7,613 bases of DNA from positions 1 through 7,613 of the forward strand of contig CALJGH010000103.1 of assembly GCA_938073925.1 (NCBI GenBank). The letters run 5' to 3'. The notes below the pieces were generated by a model. It did not search any database. It saw only the letters and a list, made by a program, of their open reading frames with translations, and was not told where the DNA came from. Source of the DNA: an uncultured Nitrospinaceae bacterium (GTDB lineage Bacteria; Nitrospinota; Nitrospinia; Nitrospinales; VA-1). The position numbers and the translations under genes are program-made. Below, piece by piece: positions 1-6,193 of the stretch (position 1 is the stretch's first letter; each line of letters begins with the position of its first letter).

Positions 1-1588
1 CATTAATAACATCATCAACACGACCGGTGATCCAGTAATAACCATCTTCATCACGGCGACATCCATCGCCGGTAAAATAATATCTCGGATAAAGTTTGAA
101 ATAGGTTTCTTCGAATCTATCATGATCGCCATAGATCGTCCGCATTTGACCCGGCCAGGGTTCTGATAAAGCCAACACACCTGTAAACCCGTTACCTTCA
201 ATCACCTTACCGGTTTCCGCTTCAATGACCGTAGGCTTAATTCCGAAAAAAGGTAGCGTTGCCGATCCCGGTTTAGCAGGAGTGCATCCCGGTAAAGGTG
301 TGATCAAAATTCCCCCTGTCTCCGTTTGCCACCAGGTATCGACAATAGGACATTTGCCCTTACCAATATTTTTATGATACCAACGCCAGGCTTCAGGGTT
401 GATAGGTTCGCCGACCGAACCAAGAACTCGTAAAGTGGAAAGATCGTATTTTGACGGAAAATCCTCACCACAGGACATAAGGGCGCGAATCGCTGTGGGA
501 GCGGTATAAAACTGCGTGATTTTTAATCGGTCAACAACATCCCAGAACCGCCCTGCATCGGGATAAGTCGGCACTCCTTCAAACATAACTGTCGTCGCCC
601 CATTCGCCAAAGGACCGTAAACAATGTACGAGTGACCCGTTACCCATCCGATATCCGCTGTGCACCACCAAATGTCACCTTGATGATAGTCAAATACATA
701 CCGATGAGTCAATGCCGTATAAATCATATAACCGGCAGTCGTGTGCATAACCCCTTTCGGTTTTCCTGTTGAACCTGAAGTGTAAAGAATGAACAGCGGG
801 TCTTCCGACTCCATCACTTCGGGTTCACAAACGGGATCGGCCTTCGACATTTCATCGTGCCACCACAAGTCCCTTCCATTCTTCATTAAAACAGGAACCT
901 TTTCACCAACCCTCTGAACCACAACACAGGTTTTGACATGGACCCCCTGTTTTTCAGCAAGGGTCATCGCTTCATCGGCATTTGCTTTTATGGGAACCGC
1001 CTTAACACCTCGGAACCCACCATCGGTGGTTATAACAACCGTGCAAGAGGAATCCACAATACGATCTGCCAATGCAGTCGATGAAAACCCACCGAACACA
1101 ATAGAGTGAATAGCACCTATCCGTGCACAGGCCAGCATGGCAATAGACAGCTCGATAACCATGGGCATATAAATAGAAACACGGTCGCCCTTTTTGACAC
1201 CGTGACTTTTCAAAACATTGGCAAACTTGCAAACTTCTTGATGAAGCTCTCTATAAGTCAGGCTTTTGTTTTCCCCCGGTTCATTGCCTTCCCATAAAAT
1301 AGCGGTCTGGCCACCTCTTGTTTCGAGATGGCGATCAAGACAATTGGAGGTGATATTGCACTGTCCGCCCTTAAACCATTCGATTTGGATATCACCCTGA
1401 GTCACATCATAATTGTATGACCGAACTTGATCCCATCGTTTGAACCAGCAGAAACGCTCTGCCTGTTCTGCCCAGAATTCGTCAGGAGAATTTACCGAGT
1501 GTTCATACATTTCACGGTATTGCTCCATACTAGCTATGTGAGCTTTGGATGAAACCGATTCAGGAGGGTAATAAAGTTCCTCACTCAT
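1..1588 (-). CDS. acs: Acetyl-CoA synthetase (AMP-forming), C-terminus beyond window
   Basis: Activates acetate with ATP to acetyl-AMP and then forms acetyl-CoA in the cytoplasm. The visible 529 residues start MSEELYYPPE and align from memory along E. coli Acs. Seen motifs are the P-loop YTSGSTGKPKG (269-279), GWVTGHSY (314-321), GSVGEP (390-395), DTWWQTETGG (417-426), YFTGD (504-508) and GRVDDVIN (522-529). The acyl-pocket residues known from Salmonella Acs (Val-Thr of GWVTG, Val of GSVGEP, second Trp of WWQTETG, here W420) are all kept, so acetate specificity is likely. Family length is about 650, so roughly 120 residues are missing, including the C-terminal lid with the acetylatable lysine. 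The start is supported by GGAG (complement of 1597-1600) nine bases upstream of ATG. It lies 93 nt downstream of the DUF1566-type gene on the same strand, so co-transcription is possible but not shown. Confidence 0.97.
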   Translation of the reverse strand, partial: MSEELYYPPESVSSKAHIASMEQYREMYEHSVNSPDEFWAEQAERFCWFKRWDQVRSYNYDVTQGDIQIEWFKGGQCNITSNCLDRHLETRGGQTAILWEGNEPGENKSLTYRELHQEVCKFANVLKSHGVKKGDRVSIYMPMVIELSIAMLACARIGAIHSIVFGGFSSTALADRIVDSSCTVVITTDGGFRGVKAVPIKANADEAMTLAEKQGVHVKTCVVVQRVGEKVPVLMKNGRDLWWHDEMSKADPVCEPEVMESEDPLFILYTSGSTGKPKGVMHTTAGYMIYTALTHRYVFDYHQGDIWWCTADIGWVTGHSYIVYGPLANGATTVMFEGVPTYPDAGRFWDVVDRLKITQFYTAPTAIRALMSCGEDFPSKYDLSTLRVLGSVGEPINPEAWRWYHKNIGKGKCPIVDTWWQTETGGILITPLPGCTPAKPGSATLPFFGIKPTVIEAETGKVIEGNGFTGVLALSEPWPGQMRTIYGDHDRFEETYFKLYPRYYFTGDGCRRDEDGYYWITGRVDDVIN

Positions 1589-1637
1589 TTTTCAATCTCC
1601 AGTTCAAACGCATATCGTAGAACCATGTGTTATTAAG

Positions 1638-1677
1638 AACCCCCCTAGCCCCGATTATTAAAAGGATTGAGGGAGTT
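1638..1677 (-). other. Possible stem-loop in the DUF1566-acs spacer
   Basis: In the minus-strand transcript, AACUCCCU (complement of 1670-1677) can pair with GGGGGGUU (complement of 1638-1645) through 8 bp including two G-U wobbles, around a 24-nt loop. No U-tract follows, so it is not a classical terminator. It could be an attenuating or processing hairpin ahead of acs, or chance. Confidence 0.2.
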
Positions 1678-1681
1678 GCAT

Positions 1682-2113
1682 TTATACAGTGCGGACCGCT
1701 CTTGCTGCTTCTGTTATCGTCCAGAGTCCTTCAGGGTGAGTAAACTCACCATCTCTAATATTTAAAACCCATGTTCGCATTTTACCTCTCACCTGCTGTG
1801 CAACCATGGAAAACCCGCCGCCGGGAGCAAATTTATTGCTGATATGAATCGTCTTACCAAATTGGTCGGTATTGGTAAAAGCTTCGTTATAAAAGGTAGA
1901 CATTTCATCCTTACCTGGTAAACGCCAATCATCATAACCTGCAAATTTATTTTCACTCAACTCACGCGCATAGTCTTTACTTTCCTGATAATTGACCCAT
2001 TTTTTCAAATCGTTCATAGAATCTGTTTTGGTCCACATCAATCCATGCTTTTTTGAGGTAATCGTTCCATCGCCGTTATCTACAAAATCATTATTTATGT
2101 CTTCAGTGTTCAT
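1682..2113 (-). CDS. DUF1566 (Lcl C-terminal-like) domain protein
   Basis: A 143-residue protein made of little more than one DUF1566-type domain. Seen hallmarks are FVDNGDGTIT (10-19), GLMW (24-27), a segment with KDYARELSENKFAGYDDWRLP (ending at residue 66), and a terminal AARAVR that resembles the family's usual ending. The family is common in secreted and surface proteins of proteobacteria and has no general biochemical function; a carbohydrate-binding or adhesive role has been proposed for some members. This copy has no signal peptide, lipobox or membrane segment, so it looks cytosolic unless the start is wrong. The Shine-Dalgarno is weak (GGA only). A good promoter-like pair lies about 50-77 nt upstream. 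acs follows 93 nt downstream on the same strand. Family call is fairly secure, function unknown. Confidence 0.85.
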   Translation of the reverse strand: MNTEDINNDFVDNGDGTITSKKHGLMWTKTDSMNDLKKWVNYQESKDYARELSENKFAGYDDWRLPGKDEMSTFYNEAFTNTDQFGKTIHISNKFAPGGGFSMVAQQVRGKMRTWVLNIRDGEFTHPEGLWTITEAARAVRTV

Positions 2114-2161
2114 ATCAATCCAGGGAATTCAAGCATAACGAAAATTAATAGGGTAATAATT

Positions 2162-2190
2162 TTTATAAAATATCATTTCACTTATTACAA
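2162..2190 (-). promoter_or_regulatory. Predicted sigma70-type promoter for the DUF1566 gene
   Basis: On the minus strand, TTGTAA (complement of 2185-2190) and TATAAA (complement of 2162-2167) are 17 bases apart, matching 4/6 and 5/6 of the consensus hexamers. The start would fall near 2155, giving a leader of about 40 nt for the gene starting at 2113. It may also serve acs. The AT-rich background makes chance matches common. Confidence 0.45.
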
Positions 2191-2270
2191 AAGCAATGGA
2201 CAAAAACTTTTTATGACATAGACTGGGGTTTATAAAGGAAATTCCAACCATAAAAAGCATCACAAAAAAA

Positions 2271-2660
2271 ATGTTGAAGAAAGTACCCTCAGAGCTACAG
2301 GTTTTACTGACTCATTTTGAATGGAACCTGCAAAGGCTGGATGAAGTTCTCAAACAGGAGCAAAGTGACTATTTCAAAGGGGCGGCCTTGCAACGATTTG
2401 GCCACACCTACGATATGACCCTGAAAGTCCTCCGTGCCTTTGCTGAATCGAATAACCTACCCTGCCAAACGGATGAGCAATGTTTTGAAACAGCAGTCAA
2501 CAACGGGTGGATGGAAAAACAATCCGACTGGAAAGAAATGGCGGCAGATTATCAGCGTATAAACCAGAAACCGCCGCAGGATGCGGAAACCGTTTATGGG
2601 AAGTTAGCCACCTTCCATAACACTTTCAGCCAGCTTTTCGCAAAACTGAAGGCCATTTAG
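2271..2660 (+). CDS. HI0074-like nucleotidyltransferase-substrate-binding (HEPN-fold) protein, motif-degenerate
   Basis: A 129-residue, mostly helical soluble protein that fits the NTase_sub_bind/HI0074 family (about 120-140 aa). The block ALQRFGHTYDMTLKVLRAF (39-57) matches the family's AxQRFEFTYELxWKxLK-type helix. It is followed by a CFETAVNNGWMEK turn (71-83), DWKEMAADY (86-94) and a closing helix with AETVYGKL (105-112). Such proteins normally pair with a small MNT-type nucleotidyltransferase encoded next door, in the group that includes toxin-antitoxin pairs. None is present here: neighbours are DUF1566 and an NTP pyrophosphatase. The usual DRNxxxHxY motif is replaced by DYQRINQKPP (93-102), so the Arg is displaced and the His absent. 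The role may therefore be binding only. No clear Shine-Dalgarno precedes the ATG, only an A-rich tract. It converges on the next gene with a 2-nt gap. Confidence 0.75.
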   Translation: MLKKVPSELQVLLTHFEWNLQRLDEVLKQEQSDYFKGAALQRFGHTYDMTLKVLRAFAESNNLPCQTDEQCFETAVNNGWMEKQSDWKEMAADYQRINQKPPQDAETVYGKLATFHNTFSQLFAKLKAI

Positions 2661-2662
2661 CT

Positions 2663-3205
2663 CTAAAGTAGTGCCTTTAGCTTTTCTAACGCCCTCTTCC
2701 TATGCGATATCGCATTTTTTTCTGTCGAACTCATTTCAGCATAAGTTTTTTCATGACCTTCTGGAATGAACAAGACATCCCAACCAAATCCATTACCACC
2801 ACGAATCTCGTTGGCAATGGTTCCTTCAACTTCCCCTCGTACAATCTTAATGTTTTTGCCATCATGAATAGCCAGGCAACAAATCGCCCTTGCTCTTCGG
2901 TCATCAAAGGACTGCAGCATCTTTAACATACCCTCACAGCCAACGGTTGTTTCGAACCATTTTACCAGAGCACCTGGCAAGCCCTTCCAAGCATGAAAAA
3001 CCAATCCGGAATCCTCTATCAATATTGGGCAACGCAACGCATCATAAGCCTGTTGTGCTTTGTGGGAGACCAACTCATAAAGGTCTTGGGTTTGAATCTC
3101 AAACAAGTCAGCCACTTCGACCTGCTCCAAAGGGATCCCTAAAATATCCTCGGCTTCTTTCGCTTTATTGGGGTTCCCCGTTACAAACTTAAATTGACTA
3201 AACAT
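2663..3205 (-). CDS. Non-canonical purine NTP pyrophosphatase (ITPA/RdgB/HAM1 family)
   Basis: Hydrolyses dITP/ITP and XTP to the monophosphates plus pyrophosphate, keeping deaminated purines out of DNA and RNA; cytosolic. The 180-residue length fits the family. Seen motifs are TGNPNK (9-14, nucleotide-binding loop), EDSGL (64-68, catalytic metal region), GLPG (75-78), FGWDVLF (140-146, position of the usual FGYDPxF) and SHRKRAL (167-173). Several stretches (GLPGALVKWF, FGWD, TYAEMSSTEKNAISHR) resemble human ITPA more than E. coli RdgB, whose SARYAG segment is absent, so I leave the symbol blank rather than write rdgB. The Pro after D in FGWDP is Val here. The start is fixed by GGAG (complement of 3211-3214) five bases upstream. 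It is transcribed divergently from the envelope protein gene. Confidence 0.95.
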   Translation of the reverse strand: MFSQFKFVTGNPNKAKEAEDILGIPLEQVEVADLFEIQTQDLYELVSHKAQQAYDALRCPILIEDSGLVFHAWKGLPGALVKWFETTVGCEGMLKMLQSFDDRRARAICCLAIHDGKNIKIVRGEVEGTIANEIRGGNGFGWDVLFIPEGHEKTYAEMSSTEKNAISHRKRALEKLKALL

Positions 3206-3239
3206 ACAAGCTCCAAAATGCTATTATTAAAAAATCTTT

Positions 3240-3268
3240 TTGTGTGACCTTAAAACCTATGCTATACG
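3240..3268 (+). promoter_or_regulatory. Predicted extended -10 promoter for the envelope protein gene
   Basis: TTGTGT (3240-3245) and TATACG (3263-3268) are separated by 17 bases, and TGC directly precedes the -10, giving the TGn extended form. Transcription would begin near 3275, about 25 nt before the ATG at 3300. This supports 3300 over an upstream in-frame TTG at 3240, which would sit inside the promoter. Confidence 0.45.
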
Positions 3269-3299
3269 GTTACCTTTTTCTTATCGCATTTCTTATTGC

Positions 3300-4076
3300 A
3301 TGAACACGAAACTCCAATCATTCATTTGCACAGCTCTGCTTCTCCTGCTGACATCCTGTTCTAATGTTTTCGAGCTGGATTCAGATGTTGAGGCTCGACA
3401 AGCCCTTTTCGATCTGATGAAAATTCAGGATCAATTTTATCAGGAAAACAACAGATACGCTGGCAAACTCTTCGAGATTGAAAAATATAACTTTCAATAT
3501 CACACGGGAATCGTGTACATGGAAATCGAGCGGGCGGACAAAGACGGCTATCGAGCTATTTCCCTGCCTGCAGAATCCACTACCGCCCGTGTTTTTGCAT
3601 TTGATACCAAAGAAGGCGGATTCTATGAAATGCAGGACGAAGAAGTTTCCCGATATGTTCTGGGAGCTTTACGACATATCCGCGAAGAAAAGCAGAAAGA
3701 GGATTTAGTCGATCTCACCTCATGGATTATGATGAGTGGAATGGTTTTTCTCGGCTTGCGTTTTATATCTCGATACAAAACTGTAGAAAATAATATACTT
3801 TTAGGAGCTTATCTTTTTTGTTTAGCTCCGCTCGCCTGGACGATCGCTATTCTCGGCAATATGAACAAACATATTGTTTTCAGTAGTCAGATTTCGCAAC
3901 TCACATGGGCTTCGCTTTTACTAGCTCTGGCTTCGTTGGCGCTCGGTAGCAAGTGGCTACTTAGAAAAAAACAGGACCTGCCGCCTCCATCCTTATTAAG
4001 TCTTGTATTTTGTACGCTAATAATCGCGTTTATGAGCGGTGGCGTGATGGTTCACACTCTAATTACTCATCCTTAA
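3300..4076 (+). CDS. Predicted envelope protein: lipobox/signal segment, type IV pilin-like domain, four TM helices
   Basis: I do not recognise a named family for the whole 258-residue protein. Residues 1-20 form a signal-like segment ending in the lipobox LTSC (17-20; Cys20 would be lipidated). Residues 30-112 look like the globular domain of minor type IV pilins: an opening helix EARQALFDLMKIQDQFYQEN, then NRYAGKLFEI, a GIVYMEIE strand, DGYRAISL and FDTKEGGFYE. A short charged linker (127-137) leads to four hydrophobic segments at about 140-157, 164-186, 194-215 and 231-254, placing the protein in the inner membrane with the pilin-like part outside. An in-frame TTG at 3240 would add 20 polar residues ahead of the signal segment; I prefer the ATG because of the signal and the promoter position. 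No Shine-Dalgarno is evident. No pilus genes are nearby. Function unknown; sensing or assembly roles are speculation. Confidence 0.75.
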   Translation: MNTKLQSFICTALLLLLTSCSNVFELDSDVEARQALFDLMKIQDQFYQENNRYAGKLFEIEKYNFQYHTGIVYMEIERADKDGYRAISLPAESTTARVFAFDTKEGGFYEMQDEEVSRYVLGALRHIREEKQKEDLVDLTSWIMMSGMVFLGLRFISRYKTVENNILLGAYLFCLAPLAWTIAILGNMNKHIVFSSQISQLTWASLLLALASLALGSKWLLRKKQDLPPPSLLSLVFCTLIIAFMSGGVMVHTLITHP

Positions 4077-4083
4077 AGAAATT

Positions 4084-4827
4084 TCAGTTCAACCGTACCG
4101 TAAGGACATGCTTGTTCTCGCTATCGGCTCGAGACTTCAAGCAAAAGGTTTGACCATTCACTGTATTTCGTGGCAATACAAATTTGATAGGGCCTTCTGA
4201 AGAATTGAGGGTCATTACGCTACCTATTCTGGCTTTATCTATTGTCATGTCATAAGAGAAGCAAGATGCACCCTTACTCACCAATTCCATTCGTGGGGTT
4301 TGCAGATTGAGGATGAGATCACCGCGTCTTTTACTGAACAGGCTGGGTTCCCCTTTACCGGGAATAGACAAGGACATTTGATTCCAGCTTCCGGAAGGGA
4401 CTTTTATTTCAAATTTTTCACTACCGGCTTTCAAGTAAATACTCGCTCCCGATTGCGCGGTGGAGGTGGAAACATGAATTTTTTTATAAACATTCAATTG
4501 GAAAACACGAGTGTCCAATTGGCAAAGATAAGCCGCGCAGTCGCCTTTCCATTTTTGCAGCTTGGGATTGCGTGTGATTCGTTGCAAGAAAAAACTCCAA
4601 GTCTTTGTCTCGACCTTGACCAGAGCCTTTTCATCCGAGCTACTAAAATGCAACCGCAAAACCTGGAACGCCTGATTGATTTCCTTAAACTGCGATTCGG
4701 CATTTGGGCTTTGTGGATTAATGTCGGGGTGTAAACTTTTAGCAAGACTGTAATAAGACTTTTTAATCACTTGCCAGGGTGCCCCAGGCTCGACCTGTAA
4801 TATTTTAAAGCATTCGGTAAGCTGCAT
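4084..4827 (-). CDS. Compact J-domain protein with DnaJ-like C-terminal beta domains
   Basis: A likely Hsp70 (DnaK) co-chaperone of 247 residues. The J-domain spans about 3-60: ECFKILQVEPGA at the start, a basic helix KKSYYSLAKSL, the essential HPD at 33-35, and the closing helix FKEINQAFQVL (47-57). A linker of about 55 residues follows that is not Gly/Phe-rich and has no CxxCxGxG zinc repeats. Two DnaJ C-terminal-type beta domains come next: 117-176 (KVPSGSWNQMSLSIPGKGEP, then RRGDLILNL) and 189-247 (MTIDKARIGSVMTLNSSEGP, then FVLPRNTVNGQTFCLK). It is shorter than DnaJ (about 375) and CbpA (about 305), so it is probably a specialised accessory J-protein. GGAG (complement of 4833-4836) five bases upstream fixes the start. 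No dnaK or grpE is nearby. It converges on the preceding gene with a 7-nt gap. Confidence 0.9.
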   Translation of the reverse strand: MQLTECFKILQVEPGAPWQVIKKSYYSLAKSLHPDINPQSPNAESQFKEINQAFQVLRLHFSSSDEKALVKVETKTWSFFLQRITRNPKLQKWKGDCAAYLCQLDTRVFQLNVYKKIHVSTSTAQSGASIYLKAGSEKFEIKVPSGSWNQMSLSIPGKGEPSLFSKRRGDLILNLQTPRMELVSKGASCFSYDMTIDKARIGSVMTLNSSEGPIKFVLPRNTVNGQTFCLKSRADSENKHVLTVRLN

Positions 4828-5108
4828 ATGTTCTCCGGATTACAGGAAATGTGCCAAAATTCAATAGTTTTAAGACACTTTATTTATCAATGAGATATGA
4901 AAATATCGCCTTTTTTTAAGTCCATTGCAATCAGGAAAAATCTTCCCTACCGGCTTAAATTTGGTAGTTTATTGTTTTTCAATGAGTTATATTTAGTCAG
5001 TCAAAGAGGTTCGAGAGTTGTGGAGCGGCAAAATTTACCCATATCTCAACAAAAAACATTTTATTAGTGGTTTTCTAATCATTCCCAGATTTTTGATTTT
5101 TTTATATA
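4828..5108. other. 281-bp divergent intergenic region (J-domain gene / rlmN)
   Basis: AT-rich spacer between two divergent starts. It contains the possible J-gene promoter and a weak GATAT-GAAA-ATATC hairpin (4894-4907) followed by seven T (4911-4917). Reading frames inside are only a few codons long. A TATAAT at 5105-5110 overlaps the rlmN start codon and has no useful -35. I see no riboswitch or RNA gene that I can support. Confidence 0.5.
4861..4890 (-). promoter_or_regulatory. Possible promoter for the J-domain gene
   Basis: On the minus strand TTGATA (complement of 4885-4890, 5/6 match) and TATTGA (complement of 4861-4866, weak) are 18 bases apart. They would give a leader of about 25-30 nt. 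No heat-shock sigma32-type motif was recognised. Confidence 0.3.
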
Positions 5109-6167
5109 ATGACTGAAGACACAAAAATCTCATCGCAAAATTTCATCGGCACCCCGGAAGCCTCTTTAAGAGGAATCTTCCCGGACTGGAAACCTTATCG
5201 TATTCACCAGATCTTCAACTGGGTCTATCATTACGGCTATCGAGACTTTGCGGAAATGTCCAACATTTCGAAAGTAATGCGAGCTCAATTGGCAGACCGC
5301 TTTCATTTTTCTTTGCCGCAGGTACAAAATAAAACGCACTCGCAGGATGGTTCCATCAAATACTTATTGAGACTCGATGATGGGGCCTTGGTTGAAAGTG
5401 TTTGGATGCCTTCCGATTCAAGAAAGACCTTGTGCATATCAACACAGGTAGGTTGTAGGCTAAATTGCTCGTTCTGTCTTACAGCGAGTCTGGGTTTAAA
5501 GAGAAACCTCACAGCAGGAGAAATTCTCGGCCAATGCATGACTGTCAATGAAGACCTCGGAAAAGAGGATGCCATCACCAATGTTGTATTCATGGGGATG
5601 GGTGAACCTCTCGATAATCTCGGCCCAGTCGTTGATGCTTTACGTCTGATGACTGCACCGGAGGCCATGCGCATGTCCACACGCAAAGTAACCGTGTCCA
5701 CATCAGGATTGGTCGATCGGATCAATGAATTTCAAAAGGAAAATATTCATATAAATTTAGCCATCTCACTCAATGCTTCGGATGATATAACGCGTGACCG
5801 CATCATGCCGATAAATAAAAAATATCCCATTAAAGTTTTAATGGATTGCCTTAAAAATTATCCGTTAAAACCGCAACGCAGGCACACCATTGAGTATGTA
5901 TTGCTTGAGGGCATCAATGATTCGGATGACGATGCGCGTCGACTTGCTAAATGGCTGAAAGGGATTCCCTGCAAGATCAACTTAATCCCTTTTAATTCGT
6001 TCGAGTCATCGGAGTACCGACCGCCACCGGACAAGCAAACGTTCAAATTTCAAGATTATTTAATAGAGCAAAACTTCTCTGCTTTCATTCGACAAAACCG
6101 CGCTACTGATATTCTAGGGGCCTGCGGACAGTTAGCAGCAGAATCTCAAAATCCCAGTTATGCCTGA
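5109..6167 (+). CDS. rlmN: Dual-specificity 23S rRNA/tRNA adenine-C2 methyltransferase RlmN (radical SAM)
   Basis: Methylates C2 of A2503 in 23S rRNA and A37 in a subset of tRNAs (E. coli numbering) by radical SAM chemistry. The 352 residues match the family's usual 345-385. An N-terminal accessory domain (to about 100) includes FNWVYHYGYRDFAEMSNISKVMR. The [4Fe-4S] motif CxxxCxxC is C116, C120 and C123. The SAM-binding GMGEP is at 163-167, STSG at 197-200, the INKKYPI region around 235-241, and PCKINLIPFN at 287-296. The methyl-carrying cysteine is C339 in GACGQLA. The sequence follows E. coli RlmN end to end and lacks Cfr hallmarks that I can recognise, so antibiotic-resistance Cfr is unlikely. 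There is no Shine-Dalgarno; a T-rich tract precedes the ATG. The next in-frame ATG is at codon 50, inside the conserved accessory domain, so 5109 is the best start. It probably heads the operon with the glycosyltransferase 26 nt downstream. Confidence 0.97.
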   Translation: MTEDTKISSQNFIGTPEASLRGIFPDWKPYRIHQIFNWVYHYGYRDFAEMSNISKVMRAQLADRFHFSLPQVQNKTHSQDGSIKYLLRLDDGALVESVWMPSDSRKTLCISTQVGCRLNCSFCLTASLGLKRNLTAGEILGQCMTVNEDLGKEDAITNVVFMGMGEPLDNLGPVVDALRLMTAPEAMRMSTRKVTVSTSGLVDRINEFQKENIHINLAISLNASDDITRDRIMPINKKYPIKVLMDCLKNYPLKPQRRHTIEYVLLEGINDSDDDARRLAKWLKGIPCKINLIPFNSFESSEYRPPPDKQTFKFQDYLIEQNFSAFIRQNRATDILGACGQLAAESQNPSYA

Positions 6168-6193
6168 ATACTCTTCTTAAAAACTACTTAAAC

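Noticed and set aside
1640..1652. G-quadruplex in the DUF1566-acs spacer
   Set aside because: Only two G runs (six and four) are present on the minus strand; four separated runs are not available.
2663..2680. Inverted repeat CTAAAG/CTTTAG at the convergent junction
   Set aside because: Six AT-rich pairs with a 6-nt loop lying within the coding end of the pyrophosphatase gene; too weak to call a bidirectional terminator.
3240..3299. Upstream TTG start for the envelope protein, adding 20 residues
   Set aside because: It would put polar residues ahead of a good lipoprotein signal, and the TTG itself lies in the likely -35 box; ATG at 3300 fits better.
4300..4734. Open frame of 144 codons on the plus strand
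   Set aside because: It is antisense to the J-domain gene, which has clear family motifs; the translated sequence resembles no family and has no Shine-Dalgarno.
4894..4917. GATAT-GAAA-ATATC hairpin followed by seven T, terminator-like on the plus strand
   Set aside because: The stem is only five AT-rich pairs, three bases separate it from the T run, and no plus-strand gene ends nearby.
5303..5725. Open frame of 140 codons on the minus strand
   Set aside because: It is antisense to the radical SAM core of rlmN, and its composition looks like a shadow.
5109..6167. Possible Cfr-type resistance methyltransferase instead of RlmN
   Set aside because: Length, N-terminal domain and the conserved blocks follow RlmN; a housekeeping enzyme in an ordinary context is the simpler reading.
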